DNA of 64,000 bases, taken from NCBI GenBank assembly GCA_914767885.1, contig CAJZBQ010000029.1, positions 310,001 through 374,000 of the forward strand, given 5' to 3'. A program made the position numbers and the translations under genes. The DNA is from Blepharisma stoltei. Lineage: Eukaryota > Ciliophora > Heterotrichea > Heterotrichida > Blepharismidae. The notes beneath the pieces are model-generated. The model made no database searches. It had not been told where the DNA came from and saw only the letters and a list, made by a program, of their open reading frames with translations. Within the stretch, counting starts at the first letter, position 1; each line of letters begins with the position of its first letter. Below, in pieces: positions 21,001 through 31,982 of this stretch.

Positions 21001-21836
21001 AAAATATTCCATTTGCTAGGTTCTTGATTCAATAAATCAGGATTTTTCTTAAAAAGTACTTGGACTGCAAGATCTGAGTAATCCCCATTTTTTATCATTT
21101 CTTTGTAGACCTCAAATTGATTAGGATATTTTTTAAATAATTCCAAATGAATAACTGTTCATATCAGAATTAATAATAATAGATAAGGGAATGCCATAAT
21201 TTTCAAAAAAATTCTTCCTAAGTCTGTATCGACATCATCTTTTTCTAAGACTAAAAATATTGCTGATGCTCCCATAATAAGTGGGGCTAAAATGCATATT
21301 AACGAAGGGATCAGGGAGGAAAGGAAAATTTTTCCATTATTATAAATACTTTCTTTAGCAAATCTCAATACTCCAAAAAATATAAAAAGTCCAGGAAAAT
21401 ATGCTAAAAACACAAGTGGGAGATATGAAAAATCCTCCTGTGAGACATTGACAATAATTCATATAACTGGGGCTACACAAATGATGAGGAAAATAACTAA
21501 TACTCTGAATGGCGTTAATCTCAGTTTCATAAAAATAACCCCATAAATAGCTGAAAGTGGGCATGCAATAATACTAAAGACTGCTAAAGGAGACCTTTTT
21601 TGGTCATCTTCTACGTTGGAATGATTCATAGTAGAGCCAATCATAGCACAAATTATCCATGAGACGATAATGTATATCAAAATCTCGATTCATTCAACTC
21701 ATCTCCAAGGCAAATGAAATTCTCTCTTGAAAAAATTGGAGAACTTGTTGTGGATTGCCACTGAGCTTATGTCAATTTCTTGGTTATTCAAGGCTCTGTC
21801 AGTGGCTTGTGAATTTAATCGTGGTGGTGTATCCAT
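18031..21836 (-). CDS. Large multi-pass membrane protein, unknown function
   Basis: 1,076 aa once the G7 insertion is removed and TGA is read as Trp (at least six in-frame TGA codons link ORFs that otherwise look separate). Start MDTPPRLNSQATDRALN at 21836. Residues about 55-560 hold 14-16 hydrophobic segments in two clusters; a charged cytosolic-looking tail follows with MVFFRFSHGLIVDDNGPWMT and KTFTKIRFNEFYDTLLDIIG, which resemble helix-loop-helix calcium-fold neighbours but lack a clean EF loop. No transporter or channel signature is recognised. Probably continuous with the coding block ending at 15475, which would make a 1,639-aa protein. Confidence 0.65.
19485..20043 (+). mobile_element. 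G-family insertion (G7)
   Basis: 559 bp, tail gccattttatgcatat at right. The 16-bp repeat acaaaagggattgtaa is at 19469-19484 and 20044-20059. Removal gives MKITLGLGVTIPFVIAIPLL in frame, a smooth membrane helix. Confidence 0.88.
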
Positions 21837-22287
21837 TTCGATATTTTAATAACTGATAAAAAGAATTGATTTAATGCTGATGAATAAAAATAATAAAAAA
21901 ACTGAAAGATTTCTGACTAAGATGCAGGGGTATCTGAGGTATATTGGAAGCTAAATGGCAGAATTATGGGAGAATATAATTATGTTATGAAAAGCAATGA
22001 TTCAGTAAGAAATTTAATTAATTTAGGTTTATGATGTGCAGGATTATATTTAGCAATATAAAACCGCGATAGAAAAATATCATTCTCGTTATAAATTTTA
22101 ATATTTAGAATACACATTATCAGATTTCATTTCAAAAACCATAATTTATGTAATTAAAATATAAAGCGACCCTGAGCCAAAAATTGCATATATCTTATTG
22201 GCTTATTCGAATAAATAATTAAACCACACTATTTCGCATTTCTCCATCTTCTTAATAAATTGTTGACAAAATCTTGATAATTAATCT
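21837..22287. other. Intergenic spacer, divergent promoters
   Basis: 451 bp of AT-rich DNA between the membrane protein (minus) and the first GH16 gene (plus). I see no ORF, RNA or repeat. Confidence 0.55.
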
Positions 22288-23136
22288 ATGAAAGCTTTAA
22301 TTATTCTTTCACTTCTTGCGTATTCATCATACGCAGGATATGTCCTGGTGATGAACGACACTTTTACAGACTTAAGCAATTGAATTGCAGACGTTATGCC
22401 AGGCTCGGCCTCAGGAAACAGCGAATGGGAATATTATACCGATTCTCCAAACAATGTCTTTACAACTCAAATAAATGGGCAGAATGCTTTAGTCCTCAGA
22501 GCTCTTGCACAAAATTATGAAGGCTATAATTACACTTCAGGAAAAGTGCACTCAGTCCGTCCTTGGGGGCCATATGGATTTTTCAATATAAAAGCTGTTG
22601 TCCCGAAAGGCAATGGGTTATGGCCAGCAATTTGGCTTTTACCACCAAATGCTCAAACCATATATGGGACTTGGCCAGCATGTGGAGAAATTGATATCAT
22701 GGAAACTGTCTGCACAAACAGCTCAGGGTATTCAACCATACATTTCGGAGGAGAGTGGCCAAATGGAGCCCAATGGCCTAATAATGGCTACAATATGTGG
22801 TCTTTTCTTCCTAATTGGAATATTCAGCATTGGTATGGACTTGATTGGCAGCCTAATTATATAAATTTTTGGCTAGATGCACAAATGATTAATGGGAAGA
22901 TTACAGGTGGACAATTATTATTTAATATTCCATCAAGTAGGTGGTATGCACTTAATAGCAATGGGCAAAGATATCCAGGCAATGCGCCTTTTAACCAGCC
23001 ATTCAATATTATACTGAACGTGGCTGTAGGAGGATTTTGGCCTTGCTGGGAAGGCTGCTGTCAAAATCTTGCCATCCCAGCACAGATGGAAATTTATAAT
23101 GTTCAGATATGGCACAATTCGCAGAGTGAAGAATAA
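22288..23136 (+). CDS. Secreted GH16 endo-beta-1,3(4)-glucanase, copy 1
   Basis: 282 aa. Signal peptide MKALIILSLLAYSSYAG, then a GH16 laminarinase/lichenase domain. The catalytic motif GEIDIMET (nucleophile Glu, assisting Asp, acid/base Glu) is at about residue 136, preceded by WPAIWLLPPN and followed by W.GLDWQPNYINFWLDA, all typical of family 16. A C-terminal pair CWEGCC may form a disulfide. TGA at 22381-22383 is Trp (LSNW), aligned with TGG in copy 3. It is the most divergent of the four copies (MPGSASGNSEWEYY rather than MPGADSGNNEWEYY). Likely digests beta-glucans of algal or fungal food in phagosomes. Confidence 0.92.
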
Positions 23137-23970
23137 CTAAATTTAATCATGATTGGATCGATTTATATGAATATAATTAATTATGCCGTCATATTTTTAT
23201 AAATAAAGTTAGATAATAGACTATAAAATCTAATACTTTATTTTTACTTTATTTAATTCTTTTAAAGCTGCAAGCTGCAACACAGCATTTTTCTTTTCTT
23301 CGCAGTTTTTCCCAATTTTAGCATTGCACCTTCTAAACATCATCAACATATATTCACCAACAAAATTAAAAAAAAATTAAAATAGGCTAAGCATTGCTCT
23401 TTAACGTAAATCTTCTAACAATTGGATTATTTCATTTTATATGCTAAAATAAATTTAAACTTGATATTTATATTTTAATATAGGCAATTAAATTAGCCTT
23501 AGCTGATGCTTTACAGACTTAAACAATTGATTTCCAATATAATCCTGGAAATGAATCATCAATAATAAGCATAAATAGATAAGAATATAACCAAAATCCC
23601 TTTAATTAGGTTTCTATAACTATTCATATTTATATGAAAATATTTTGATCCTTCTGAATAGATAAAATTCTATCTCATATATGGAGTTTTTAAGTTAAAT
23701 GATAATTATTCAAGAAATCCGCTTTATATCTATTTTAATCACTAATTTCAATTTGCGATTAAATTAGGTTCACTGATTATCAAATTGAATTATTTAATTT
23801 ACTTTCCTCCATTTCTCATATGAGGCTTAAATTTTTTTTAAAATTTGTCAACTCTTCACACAAGTAATTTATTTAGTAATTTTATTTTCATCTCCCAACA
23901 TTTTATATAGATCAATTATTTTTTAAAAAGACTTATAAACATCGTTGGTAAAAATTCATTCTCCTGATAA
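23137..23970. pseudogene. Spacer with a GH16 5'-end relic
   Basis: At 23503-23540 the words tgatgctttacagacttaaacaattga repeat the N-terminal coding of the glucanases (DxFTDLNNW), with no ORF before or after. This is best read as the scar of a deleted or decayed fifth copy. The rest of the 834-bp spacer is AT-rich with no other signal. Confidence 0.5.
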
Positions 23971-24831
23971 ATGGTAAAACTTTTATTTGTTTTAGCACTA
24001 ATTTCAGTGTCTACTACAGCTTATTACATCAATGTGCTAAACGACAATTTCAATGACTTAAGCAACTGAATTGAAAATGTTATGCCTGGTGCTGATTCTG
24101 GCAATAATGAATGGGAATATTATACAGATAGTTCAGACAATGTTTTCATAACTCAAGTCAACGGGCAAAATGCATTAGTTCTTAGAGCTCTTCAGCAAAA
24201 TTATCAAGGTTATAGTTATACTTCTGGAAAAGTAAGTTCAGCCAGACCATGGGGTCCATATGGGTTTTTTAACATAAAAGCAATTGTTCCAAAAGGAAAT
24301 GGCTTATGGCCTGCAATCTGGCTTCTCCCACCAGGTGGAAACAGCGTTTATGGAGGCTGGGCCGCTTGCGGAGAAATTGATATTATGGAGACTGTTTGTG
24401 CTGGTACAGATGGATATTCAACTTTGCATTTCGGAGGTCAATGGCCAAACAATGTTCAGTACCCAAATCCTCCAAATAATCAATACCCTTTTACAGCTGA
24501 TTGGAATAATGCTCACTGGTATGGAGTTGATTGGCAGCCAAACTACATCAATTTCTGGTATGATGCTCAAGTAGTAAATGGACAAATAACTGGAGGAACC
24601 TTAATAAATAGCATTTCATCAAGCAATTGGTATTCTCAAAACTCAAATGGCCAAAGATACCCAGGAAATGCACCTTTTAATCAACCATTCAGCATAATTC
24701 TGAATTTGGCAATAGGAGGAAGTTGGCCTTGCTCAGTTCCTGGATGTTGTAACAATGTAGCTGTTCCTGCTCAATTAACCATTTTTAATGTGCAGATTTG
24801 GGAAGTTGCTCAATCTGAAGATCAACTTTAA
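23971..24831 (+). CDS. Secreted GH16 endo-beta-1,3(4)-glucanase, copy 2
   Basis: 286 aa. Signal peptide MVKLLFVLALISVSTTAYY, then the GH16 domain with GEIDIMETVC as catalytic motif, YGVDWQPNYINFWYDA and the conserved C-terminal WPCSVPGCC. Trp at the first TGA (24067-24069, LSNW). The Cys pairs before and after the active site are conserved in copies 2-4. High identity to copies 3 and 4 at DNA level points to recent tandem duplication. Confidence 0.93.
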
Positions 24832-25265
24832 ATAAATCAATAGTAATTTTATTGAAAAGTATATAAAATGACTAAGAAATAGCTTTATATTGCACCTAAT
24901 AATATTTATAATTTTGCTCATTTCAAGAAATATTTATCATATCTCCTTCTATAGAAACAGAAAGATATTTGCCTATATCCAGATCCTTTATCCATAACTT
25001 AGCTTTTGCCTTAAATTTTTACTTTTCATTTATATTATCTATTATGCTTTCTTCTCTTATGCATCACTAAATATTATAGAAGCTTCTTAGCATATATCGG
25101 ATCTTGCTTTTACTAAAAGTGGAAAAGCTGTTTTTAAATTGGCAATTCAATTAGATAGTTATTAAATAAAATTATTTTGCTCTTCTAATCATTTTATATA
25201 AATTAATTAAAGTAAGCAAAAAATGATTTGCAGCAGTTGTTGAAAAAATTACATTTTCCTTATAA
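24832..25265. other. Spacer between GH16 copies 2 and 3
   Basis: 434 bp, AT-rich. The last 60 bp upstream of copy 3 resemble those upstream of copy 4 (gatttgcagcagttg...attacattt...cttataaATGG), a shared promoter-proximal block. Nothing else seen. Confidence 0.55.
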
Positions 25266-26126
25266 ATGGCGAAAATCCTATTTGTTTTAGGACTGATATT
25301 GGTGTCTACAACAGCTTCTTACATTAATGTGATGAATGATACTTTTAATGACTTAAGCAACTGGCTAGAAAATGTTATGCCTGGTGCTGATTCTGGCAAT
25401 AATGAATGGGAATATTATACAGATAGCCCTAACAACATTTTTATCGCTCAAGTCAATGGACAAAATGCATTAGTTCTTAGAGCTCTTCAGCAAAATTATC
25501 AAGGCTATAATTATACTTCTGGAAAAGTAAGTTCAGTTCGACCATGGGGTCCATATGGTTTTTTTAATATCAAAGCAATTGTTCCAAAAGGAAATGGCTT
25601 ATGGCCTGCAATTTGGCTTCTCCCACCAAACTCAAAAAGTATTTATGGAAGCTGGGCTGCTTGCGGAGAAATTGATATTATGGAGGCAATTTGCACAGAA
25701 ACAGCTGGACGCTCAACTTTGCATTTTGGAGGTCAATGACCAAACAATGCTCAGTACCCAGAAGCTCCAAAAAATCAATTCCCTTTTACAGCTGATTGGA
25801 GTAATCCTCACTGGTATGGGGTTGATTGGCAGCCAAACTACATCAATTTCTGGTATGATGCTCAAATAGTAAATGGACAAATAACTGGAGGAACCTTAAT
25901 AAATAGCATTTCATCAAGCAATTGGTATTCTCTAAACTCAAATGGCCAAAGATATCCAGGAAATGCACCTTTTAATCAACCATTCGGCATAATCCTGAAT
26001 TTGGCAATAGGAGGAAGCTGGCCTTGCTCAGTTCCTGGATGTTGTAGTAATATCGCTGTTCCTGCCCAAATGACAATTTTTAATGTTCAGGTTTGGGAAA
26101 ATGCTCAGTCTGAAGATCAAATTTAA
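25266..26126 (+). CDS. Secreted GH16 endo-beta-1,3(4)-glucanase, copy 3
   Basis: 286 aa. Signal peptide MAKILFVLGLILVSTTAS. The position that is TGA in the other three copies is TGG here (LSNWLEN), direct evidence that TGA means Trp. A different TGA (25738-25740) is Trp in GGQW, where copies 2 and 4 have TGG. The catalytic motif reads GEIDIMEAIC: the three acidic residues are kept but the usual Thr after the last Glu is Ala, so activity should persist but could be altered. Confidence 0.93.
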
Positions 26127-26402
26127 ATAAATCAATAAGAATTTCACTGAAAATTAAGTAAAATATCAAGCACATAGCTTTATATTGCTCTCATCAATTT
26201 TTTCTTTTTATTAATGGGACATAGACAGACTGCTTCTACTGTAATATAAAAGGATGTGATGTTTCTTGTTTACGTAGAATTTGATATTTATAGAGTCATA
26301 TCAGTTATGAAGTAGCAGTCTTTAAGGTTTCCGCAAATTATTTTATGGCCACTTTTCAGAATTGCTTGAAGCCTCAAGCTGATAAAAACCTTACTTATAC
26401 AT

Positions 26403-26458
26403 TATAGCGCTTTCCCGAGGATGGCGCCATTCCGCGCCATCCTCGGGAAAGCGCTATA
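26403..26458. repeat. Perfect 25-bp inverted repeat, pogo-like TA palindrome
   Basis: TATAGCGCTTTCCCGAGGAT... folds with a 6-base loop into a perfect 25-bp stem. Its inner word ATGGCGC and the CCCGA core are shared with the larger TA-bounded palindrome in the K+ channel gene (39636-39857). Confidence 0.85.
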
Positions 26459-26739
26459 TTCTTTTTCTTGTATGATCATTTGAAATTGACAGTTTTGCTA
26501 TTCTAATATCTGTTCGATGAGTGATCAAAAAGAATGGAAAATGCAAGTTTTTGGAAAAATATAGATATTCGGGAAGTAGCTAAACTTTTTATGTTAGTAA
26601 TTTTAATAATTAAAATTAAATTTGAGCTAAAAAATCATTAAATTGTGAAAGAGAGGCGCCTAAACATACAGAAGATTTTGTATATCTCTACTATCCATTG
26701 TATTAAGAAAGAATATTTATCTATGGTAGATCCCTCTAA

Positions 26740-27010
26740 TTCCCCCTCCATGAGCGAACAAAACGATTGGAAAAATCCCTATTTTTACCCAAAAGCCCAC
26801 CCTCCGTGAGCGTTATAATTAGTATAATGAAATCTCTAGCTAACTCTGTTTAATTTTAACTAGATTGCATTTAAAAAAGTTTTACAAATTAAATTAATAT
26901 TTGCTTTCCAATTTTTGCGAATCAGAATTTTTTTAAATTTCGAAAAACAAACTGTACTTAAAAACAAAAAAAACTAACCTCAAGCAAAATTTTTTGGTTC
27001 GCTATAAATA
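26740..27010. repeat. Decayed MITE-A remnant
   Basis: Left end CCCCCTCCATGAGCGAACAAAA with the second internal word CCACCCTCCGTGAGCG about 55 bp on, then the family interior (gcaaattaaattaatatttgc type). The right hairpin is eroded. Confidence 0.7.
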
Positions 27011-27244
27011 AAATTTATTTGAAAATAAATAATACTATAAAGCTTTTAAAAAAAAAATTCTTGCTTATGGAACGAGTTAAGTCCGGAGGTTTCTTAAAAC
27101 AATATAAAAATCTTTGCAACTTTACTTTTTAAAAGCCCTTTAGCGTTTCATGGCACATAATTTTATTGCTTGTTTAAGAAGACTTGGCGTAATTATATAG
27201 GCCATTTTTGATGGATCTAAAAAGAGCTCTGGAAAACAAATTTT

Positions 27245-27340
27245 GCGCGCCAGAATATATTGTAAATAAATTTTTCGCGCCAAAATATATTGTAAATAAA
27301 TTAAAAAACGCGCCATAATATATTGTAAATAAAATCAAAA
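27245..27340. repeat. Tandem repeat, about 3 x 32 bp
   Basis: Three units begin CGCGCCA at 27246, 27276 and 27309, each followed by (a/t/g)aatatattgtaaataaa. Spacing is 30 and 33 bp. Confidence 0.8.
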
Positions 27341-27708
27341 AATTATGTTATGAGGTTCACTAGATTTAATAGCTTATATAAATCACTGCAGTTCAATATT
27401 TTATCTTACTGTGACTTATGTGGCTCAATTGTTACCTCAACAAAGAAGAAATTTTATCGCTAACTATAAGCTTGGCAGGCGACAGTACAAAAAAAATGGC
27501 CTCCGAAATCCAAAGGCAAACAAAATAAGATACTTGAATTCATGGGAAAATGCTCAATATTTTTCCAAATTTTATATCAGGGTTACTATTGAAGAAGGGA
27601 ATCTCTTTCTATTTGTTGATAGGATATGAAAAAAAAAATCAATTAATAGGCCAATTGAACAGATTTGAAAATTAGAGCAACTTTATTTTTCAAGGAGAGA
27701 ATCTCTAA

Positions 27709-27991
27709 CTCCCCCCACTACGTGAGAGAACAAACCATTGAAAAAAATCCCTATATTTTGGGTAAAAGCCCACAACAAAAATTTTTATGAAAAAAAATTT
27801 GATATATAAGTGATAATTATTATAACGAAATCTCTAGCCAATTCTGTTTAGTTTGCATTTTAAAACATAAATTTTGCAAATTAAATAAGTTTTATTTCTC
27901 AATATTAAAAATTATAGTTAGTGACACTTACTATAGAATTTTTTAAATTTCGGGGAAAAAAATTAAGCCCCTCCGTGGAGATAGGAGGGAG
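27709..27991. repeat. Decayed MITE-A copy with intact TAA target repeats
   Basis: CTCCCCCCACTACGTGAGAG at left, GGAGGGAG at right, TAA at 27706-27708 and 27992-27994. It carries a 23-bp palindrome at 27913-27935 that interrupts the family interior. Confidence 0.75.
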
Positions 27992-29123
27992 TAAGAAAAT
28001 AAGAAAGATATCATTGTTAATTTTAATTATTTATCTGTTTTTTGTGCATGATATCAAAATTACTATCTTGTCGAAGCAGATATTCCAATTTTTTTAAATT
28101 GGTATGACATATTTTATGGCATTCAACAATATCAGAGATTGTAGATATAAAGAAAAGATCCTCAATTTTGCACACAAATCCATTCAAATTCAGATTCCAT
28201 AAACTATCTTATTTTAAATGTTTAAAATAGCCCTCACCTTTTCTTGCCCTAAAATGCTTCAAAAAGAAACTTTTTTCGACTTCAACAAAAAAGTCAGTTC
28301 GTCGACTTAACAAAAGCCAAGTCACACCCCCCGTTGTGAATACTCCTTCTACGTCAGCGAGGCATATAATGCTTGCCATTTGCCAAGAGTTTAGTAATGA
28401 TATGTGGTAAAAGAAAAAGTCTCGAAAGACCTCTTCAAGTACACGATTCTTTCATCTCTTTCCAGAGGCAAAATACAATATTTTCTGCTGTTCTTCCATG
28501 AAAAATAATATGGAGTTTTTTGTGCTCATTTTTTCGGAACTTGTTTAATCAACTGAATAACATTTTAAATGCCACTTTAGTATATCTATTCAATTTTTTG
28601 ATTGAATAACTTCTCTAAAGCAGGATTTTAATGCTTGATTCAGATTTTCTCCTTACTATCCCTAAGAAAACCATTAAAAAATAAGATTCTAGGGAAATTA
28701 ACCTTATTTTTTCAACAATCACAATTTTTTATTTAATTTTTACATTTAATTAATAATTATGATGAAATCTCCTGCTAATTCTATATTTTTAGACATCCTA
28801 GAGAACACAAATTTTATAATGAAATTAGCTTTTTTTCTTATCTTTATTATTTTACAATTCATGATTATTTAAAATTTAGAACGAAACATTAACCCTCCGT
28901 TTTTGATTAAGATTTTTTCTCGTTAAGGAGGAGTTATTAAATTGAAATTTATATTTTCAAATTTAAGCTTAAGTTTTGATAATTTAGCAAGCCTTCATAA
29001 TAATTTATTCAATTAGTCACTAAATAATTTTATTTTGCTCTCCTCATCATTTCATATAAATTAGTTAGGGTAAAAAACTGATTTGCAGCAGTTGCTGTTG
29101 AAAGAATTACATTTGCCTTATAA

Positions 29124-29984
29124 ATGGTGAAAGGTCTATTTGTGCTAGCACTCATTTCAGTATCTGCTTCAGCATATTACATCAATGTCTTGAACGACAA
29201 CTTCAATGACTTAAGCAACTGATTAGAAAATGTTATGGCTGGTGCCGATTCTGGCAATAATGAATGGGAATATTATACAGATAGTCCAAATAATATTTTC
29301 ATAACTAAAGTCAATGGGCAAAATGCATTAGTTCTTAGAGCTCTTCAGCAGAATTATCAAGGCTATAACTATACATCTGGAAAAGTAAGCTCAGTTAGAC
29401 CATGGGGTCCATATGGGTTTTTTAATATCAAAGCAATTGTTCCAAAAGGAAATGGCTTATGGCCTGCAATTTGGCTTCTCCCACCAGGTGCAAACAGCAT
29501 TTATGGAAGCTGGGCCGCTTGCGGAGAAATTGATATTATGGAGACAATTTGCACAGGCACAGGCGGATACTCAACTTTGCATTTCGGAGGTCAATGGCCA
29601 AACAATGTTCAGTACCCAAATCCTCCAAATAATCAATATCCGTTTACAGCTGATTGGAATAATGCTCACTGGTATGGAGTTGATTGGCAGCCAAACTACA
29701 TCAATTTTTGGTACGATGCTCAAATAGTAAATGGGCAAATAACGGGAGGAACCTTAATTAGTAGCATTTCATCAAGCAACTGGTATTCTCAAAACTCAAA
29801 CGGCCAAAGATACCCAGGAAATGCACCTTTTAATCAACCATTCAACATAATTCTGAATTTGGCAATAGGAGGAAGCTGGCCTTGCTCAGTTCCTGGATGT
29901 TGTAGCAATGTAGCTGTTCCTGCCCAACTGACAATTTTTAATGTGCAGGTTTGGGAAGTTGCTCAATCTGAAGATCAACTTTAA
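29124..29984 (+). CDS. Secreted GH16 endo-beta-1,3(4)-glucanase, copy 4
   Basis: 286 aa, closest to copy 2. Signal peptide MVKGLFVLALISVSASAYY; catalytic GEIDIMETIC; YGVDWQPNYINFWYDA; WPCSVPGCC. Trp at TGA 29220-29222. Its 5' flank (gatttgcagcagttgctg...) is shared with copy 3 while the coding 3' half is nearer to copy 2, suggesting gene conversion among copies. Confidence 0.93.
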
Positions 29985-31982
29985 ATAAATCAATCGAAAT
30001 TTCATTGAAAATTAAGTAAAATGACTAAGAAATGATGTATTGTTTATGATAAAATTAATAAAATAAAAAATATTTTAGCGTAACAATATTGCAAATATAA
30101 GACTAAATAGCGTTTTACAGCACCAATATAAATTATTCCAACTTTATTTTATTATTTATTTAAATACAAAACATTTGAGAAATATCAACCCAAATATATT
30201 AATTATTTCATAGTAATTATTTCCTTTCACTTGCTACTTTTTGTTTTAAGATAATAGCATAAATTATTCAAGCGCATTATTTACTAGGCATTTGCTATTT
30301 TTATTGAATTACTCAATTGAAAACAATTTAATTTTTATTAAATGAATTATTTTATTAAAAATTTTTAAGCTTAAATTCTGAATTCCTTCCATCGAATATT
30401 TTTTCGATTCTCTTTATGTCTCAATTTTTATTTCATATATGATTTTTACGTCTCTATGAATAAATGGTTTGAAGGTCCTGAAAACCATATAAGCATTAGA
30501 ATTATTCTTTCAGCCGACTCTTTGCAAATCCAGTCATCCTGATTACCCATTAAACAAAAGAAATAGATTTAGCATAATTTCTTATTTCATATAATCCTTA
30601 ATTGCCTTGCATATAAAAGCAACTATAGTCAAAACGAATTCTATATTGGCACAATTGCTCAAAATTCCATTGTTGTTATTTATGAAACCTAATCCATCTT
30701 TATAAGCAGTTGCCTAAAAATTGAGCTTGATGAAACACAGAGAAGTGCACGAATCTAATATAATAAGCCTGCTGCTCTAGTTGTCAGCTCCTAATTTATC
30801 ATATTATTTTCTTATTTTGGCATCAAACATTTTACTTTTTTGCCAAATAAAAAATTATCTTAAATGTGCTTCATCCAGTTTAAATGACATAAAAAGTAAA
30901 TACATCAATCCTTTTATGTAAGAAAAGCATCACTTTAAGCTTAATAAAACTCAATTTAATTATTTCAATAAAAGCTGTGAGTTTATATTTCGCACTTGTG
31001 ACATCTGTAAACTCCATCCTTTTTCTTTAAACAAATTATAAATGAGGATGCTTAATATCATGAATGCCAAATAAACCCACAAGGCCTACCCAGATCTCCA
31101 TGATAGTGCAGAGATGGCAATATTATTATGCAATCCATATTCATTCGGTCAAAATCCAACATCTGAGCCAGCTATTATAATATTCCTGTTCAAGAAGCGG
31201 AAAAAAAGGAATAAAATTATCCGCAGCAGACAAAATTCTAGTTAAAAAAAGGAATTATGATAATAGCTACTAAAGATGTAATTATAGAAGTCTCTCATAT
31301 ATCGCGCATAGAAGTAAATAATGCACGAGATTCTCCAGCAAATATTATTTCAGATTAGTATGGGATTAATCAGTTAATTAATCCTTGAGCCAACTTATAT
31401 AGAAGCTGATGAAGTAAAAATGATTAATATTTAGGGATCATAAAATTTCATTCAAAATTCGCAAAGGGCCTTTTGAAAATGAAACATATAATTTTAGTCT
31501 CAGATGTGAACAGCGTGAATTTATAATTGGCCACGGTGGAAACGGTATATTGACTGATATGTTTTACCTAAAAACACAGGGATCAGCAGCAGATCAGTCA
31601 ATTTAACGTATATTCTGGCCAAAAAAATGCTTAAAAATATGTAAGAAAGGAACCTTCCTCCTCTTAGCTGCTGTTTTATGCAAAAAGATCCAAATATATT
31701 GGTTTGACAGGAAAGATATACGAGTATGCTTGCAATAGAAAATTATAAGTTCAATTTCTGATTCTCTTGTTAATTTATAGTCTGCAATTATATCTTAATC
31801 ATGCATATGATCAAAATTAGCATAAATAAATCAAAAACCATTATCATTACCTCAAGGTATAATCCAAAATGGCCAAAACATTTTTATAAAAATTATCTTT
31901 ATTGCATATTTTTATTTCTCCAGATAAAAAACCTCCTCTCTTCCTAATTTAAGCCTTAGCGTCCATTTTTCCAATAAATTCA
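29985..31982. other. 2-kb AT-rich intergenic region
   Basis: No ORF above background on either strand with TGA as Trp, no MITE-A/B or G copy, no RNA gene seen. The VDAC promoter should be in its last few hundred bases. Confidence 0.5.

Larger units (their letters stand above)
26127..29123. other. 3-kb intergenic region rich in small repeats
   Basis: Separates GH16 copies 3 and 4. It holds a perfect hairpin (26403-26458), two decayed MITE-A copies (26740-27010 and 27709-27991), a three-unit tandem repeat (27245-27340), and an unconvincing ORF around 27384-27630 that is open in two frames. No other coding or RNA signal is seen; 28000-29050 is plain AT-rich DNA. Confidence 0.55.

Noticed and set aside
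27384-27630. Gene in the 27.4-kb spacer (ORF with LPQQRRNF or, in another frame, WLMWLNCYLNKEEI)
   Set aside because: Two overlapping frames are open, neither starts with a clear ATG, neither has a recognised domain, and a decayed MITE-A cuts the longer one.
22288-29984. The four glucanase genes as an assembly duplication artefact
   Set aside because: Flanks and spacers differ completely, and coding differences include codon-level changes at several conserved sites.
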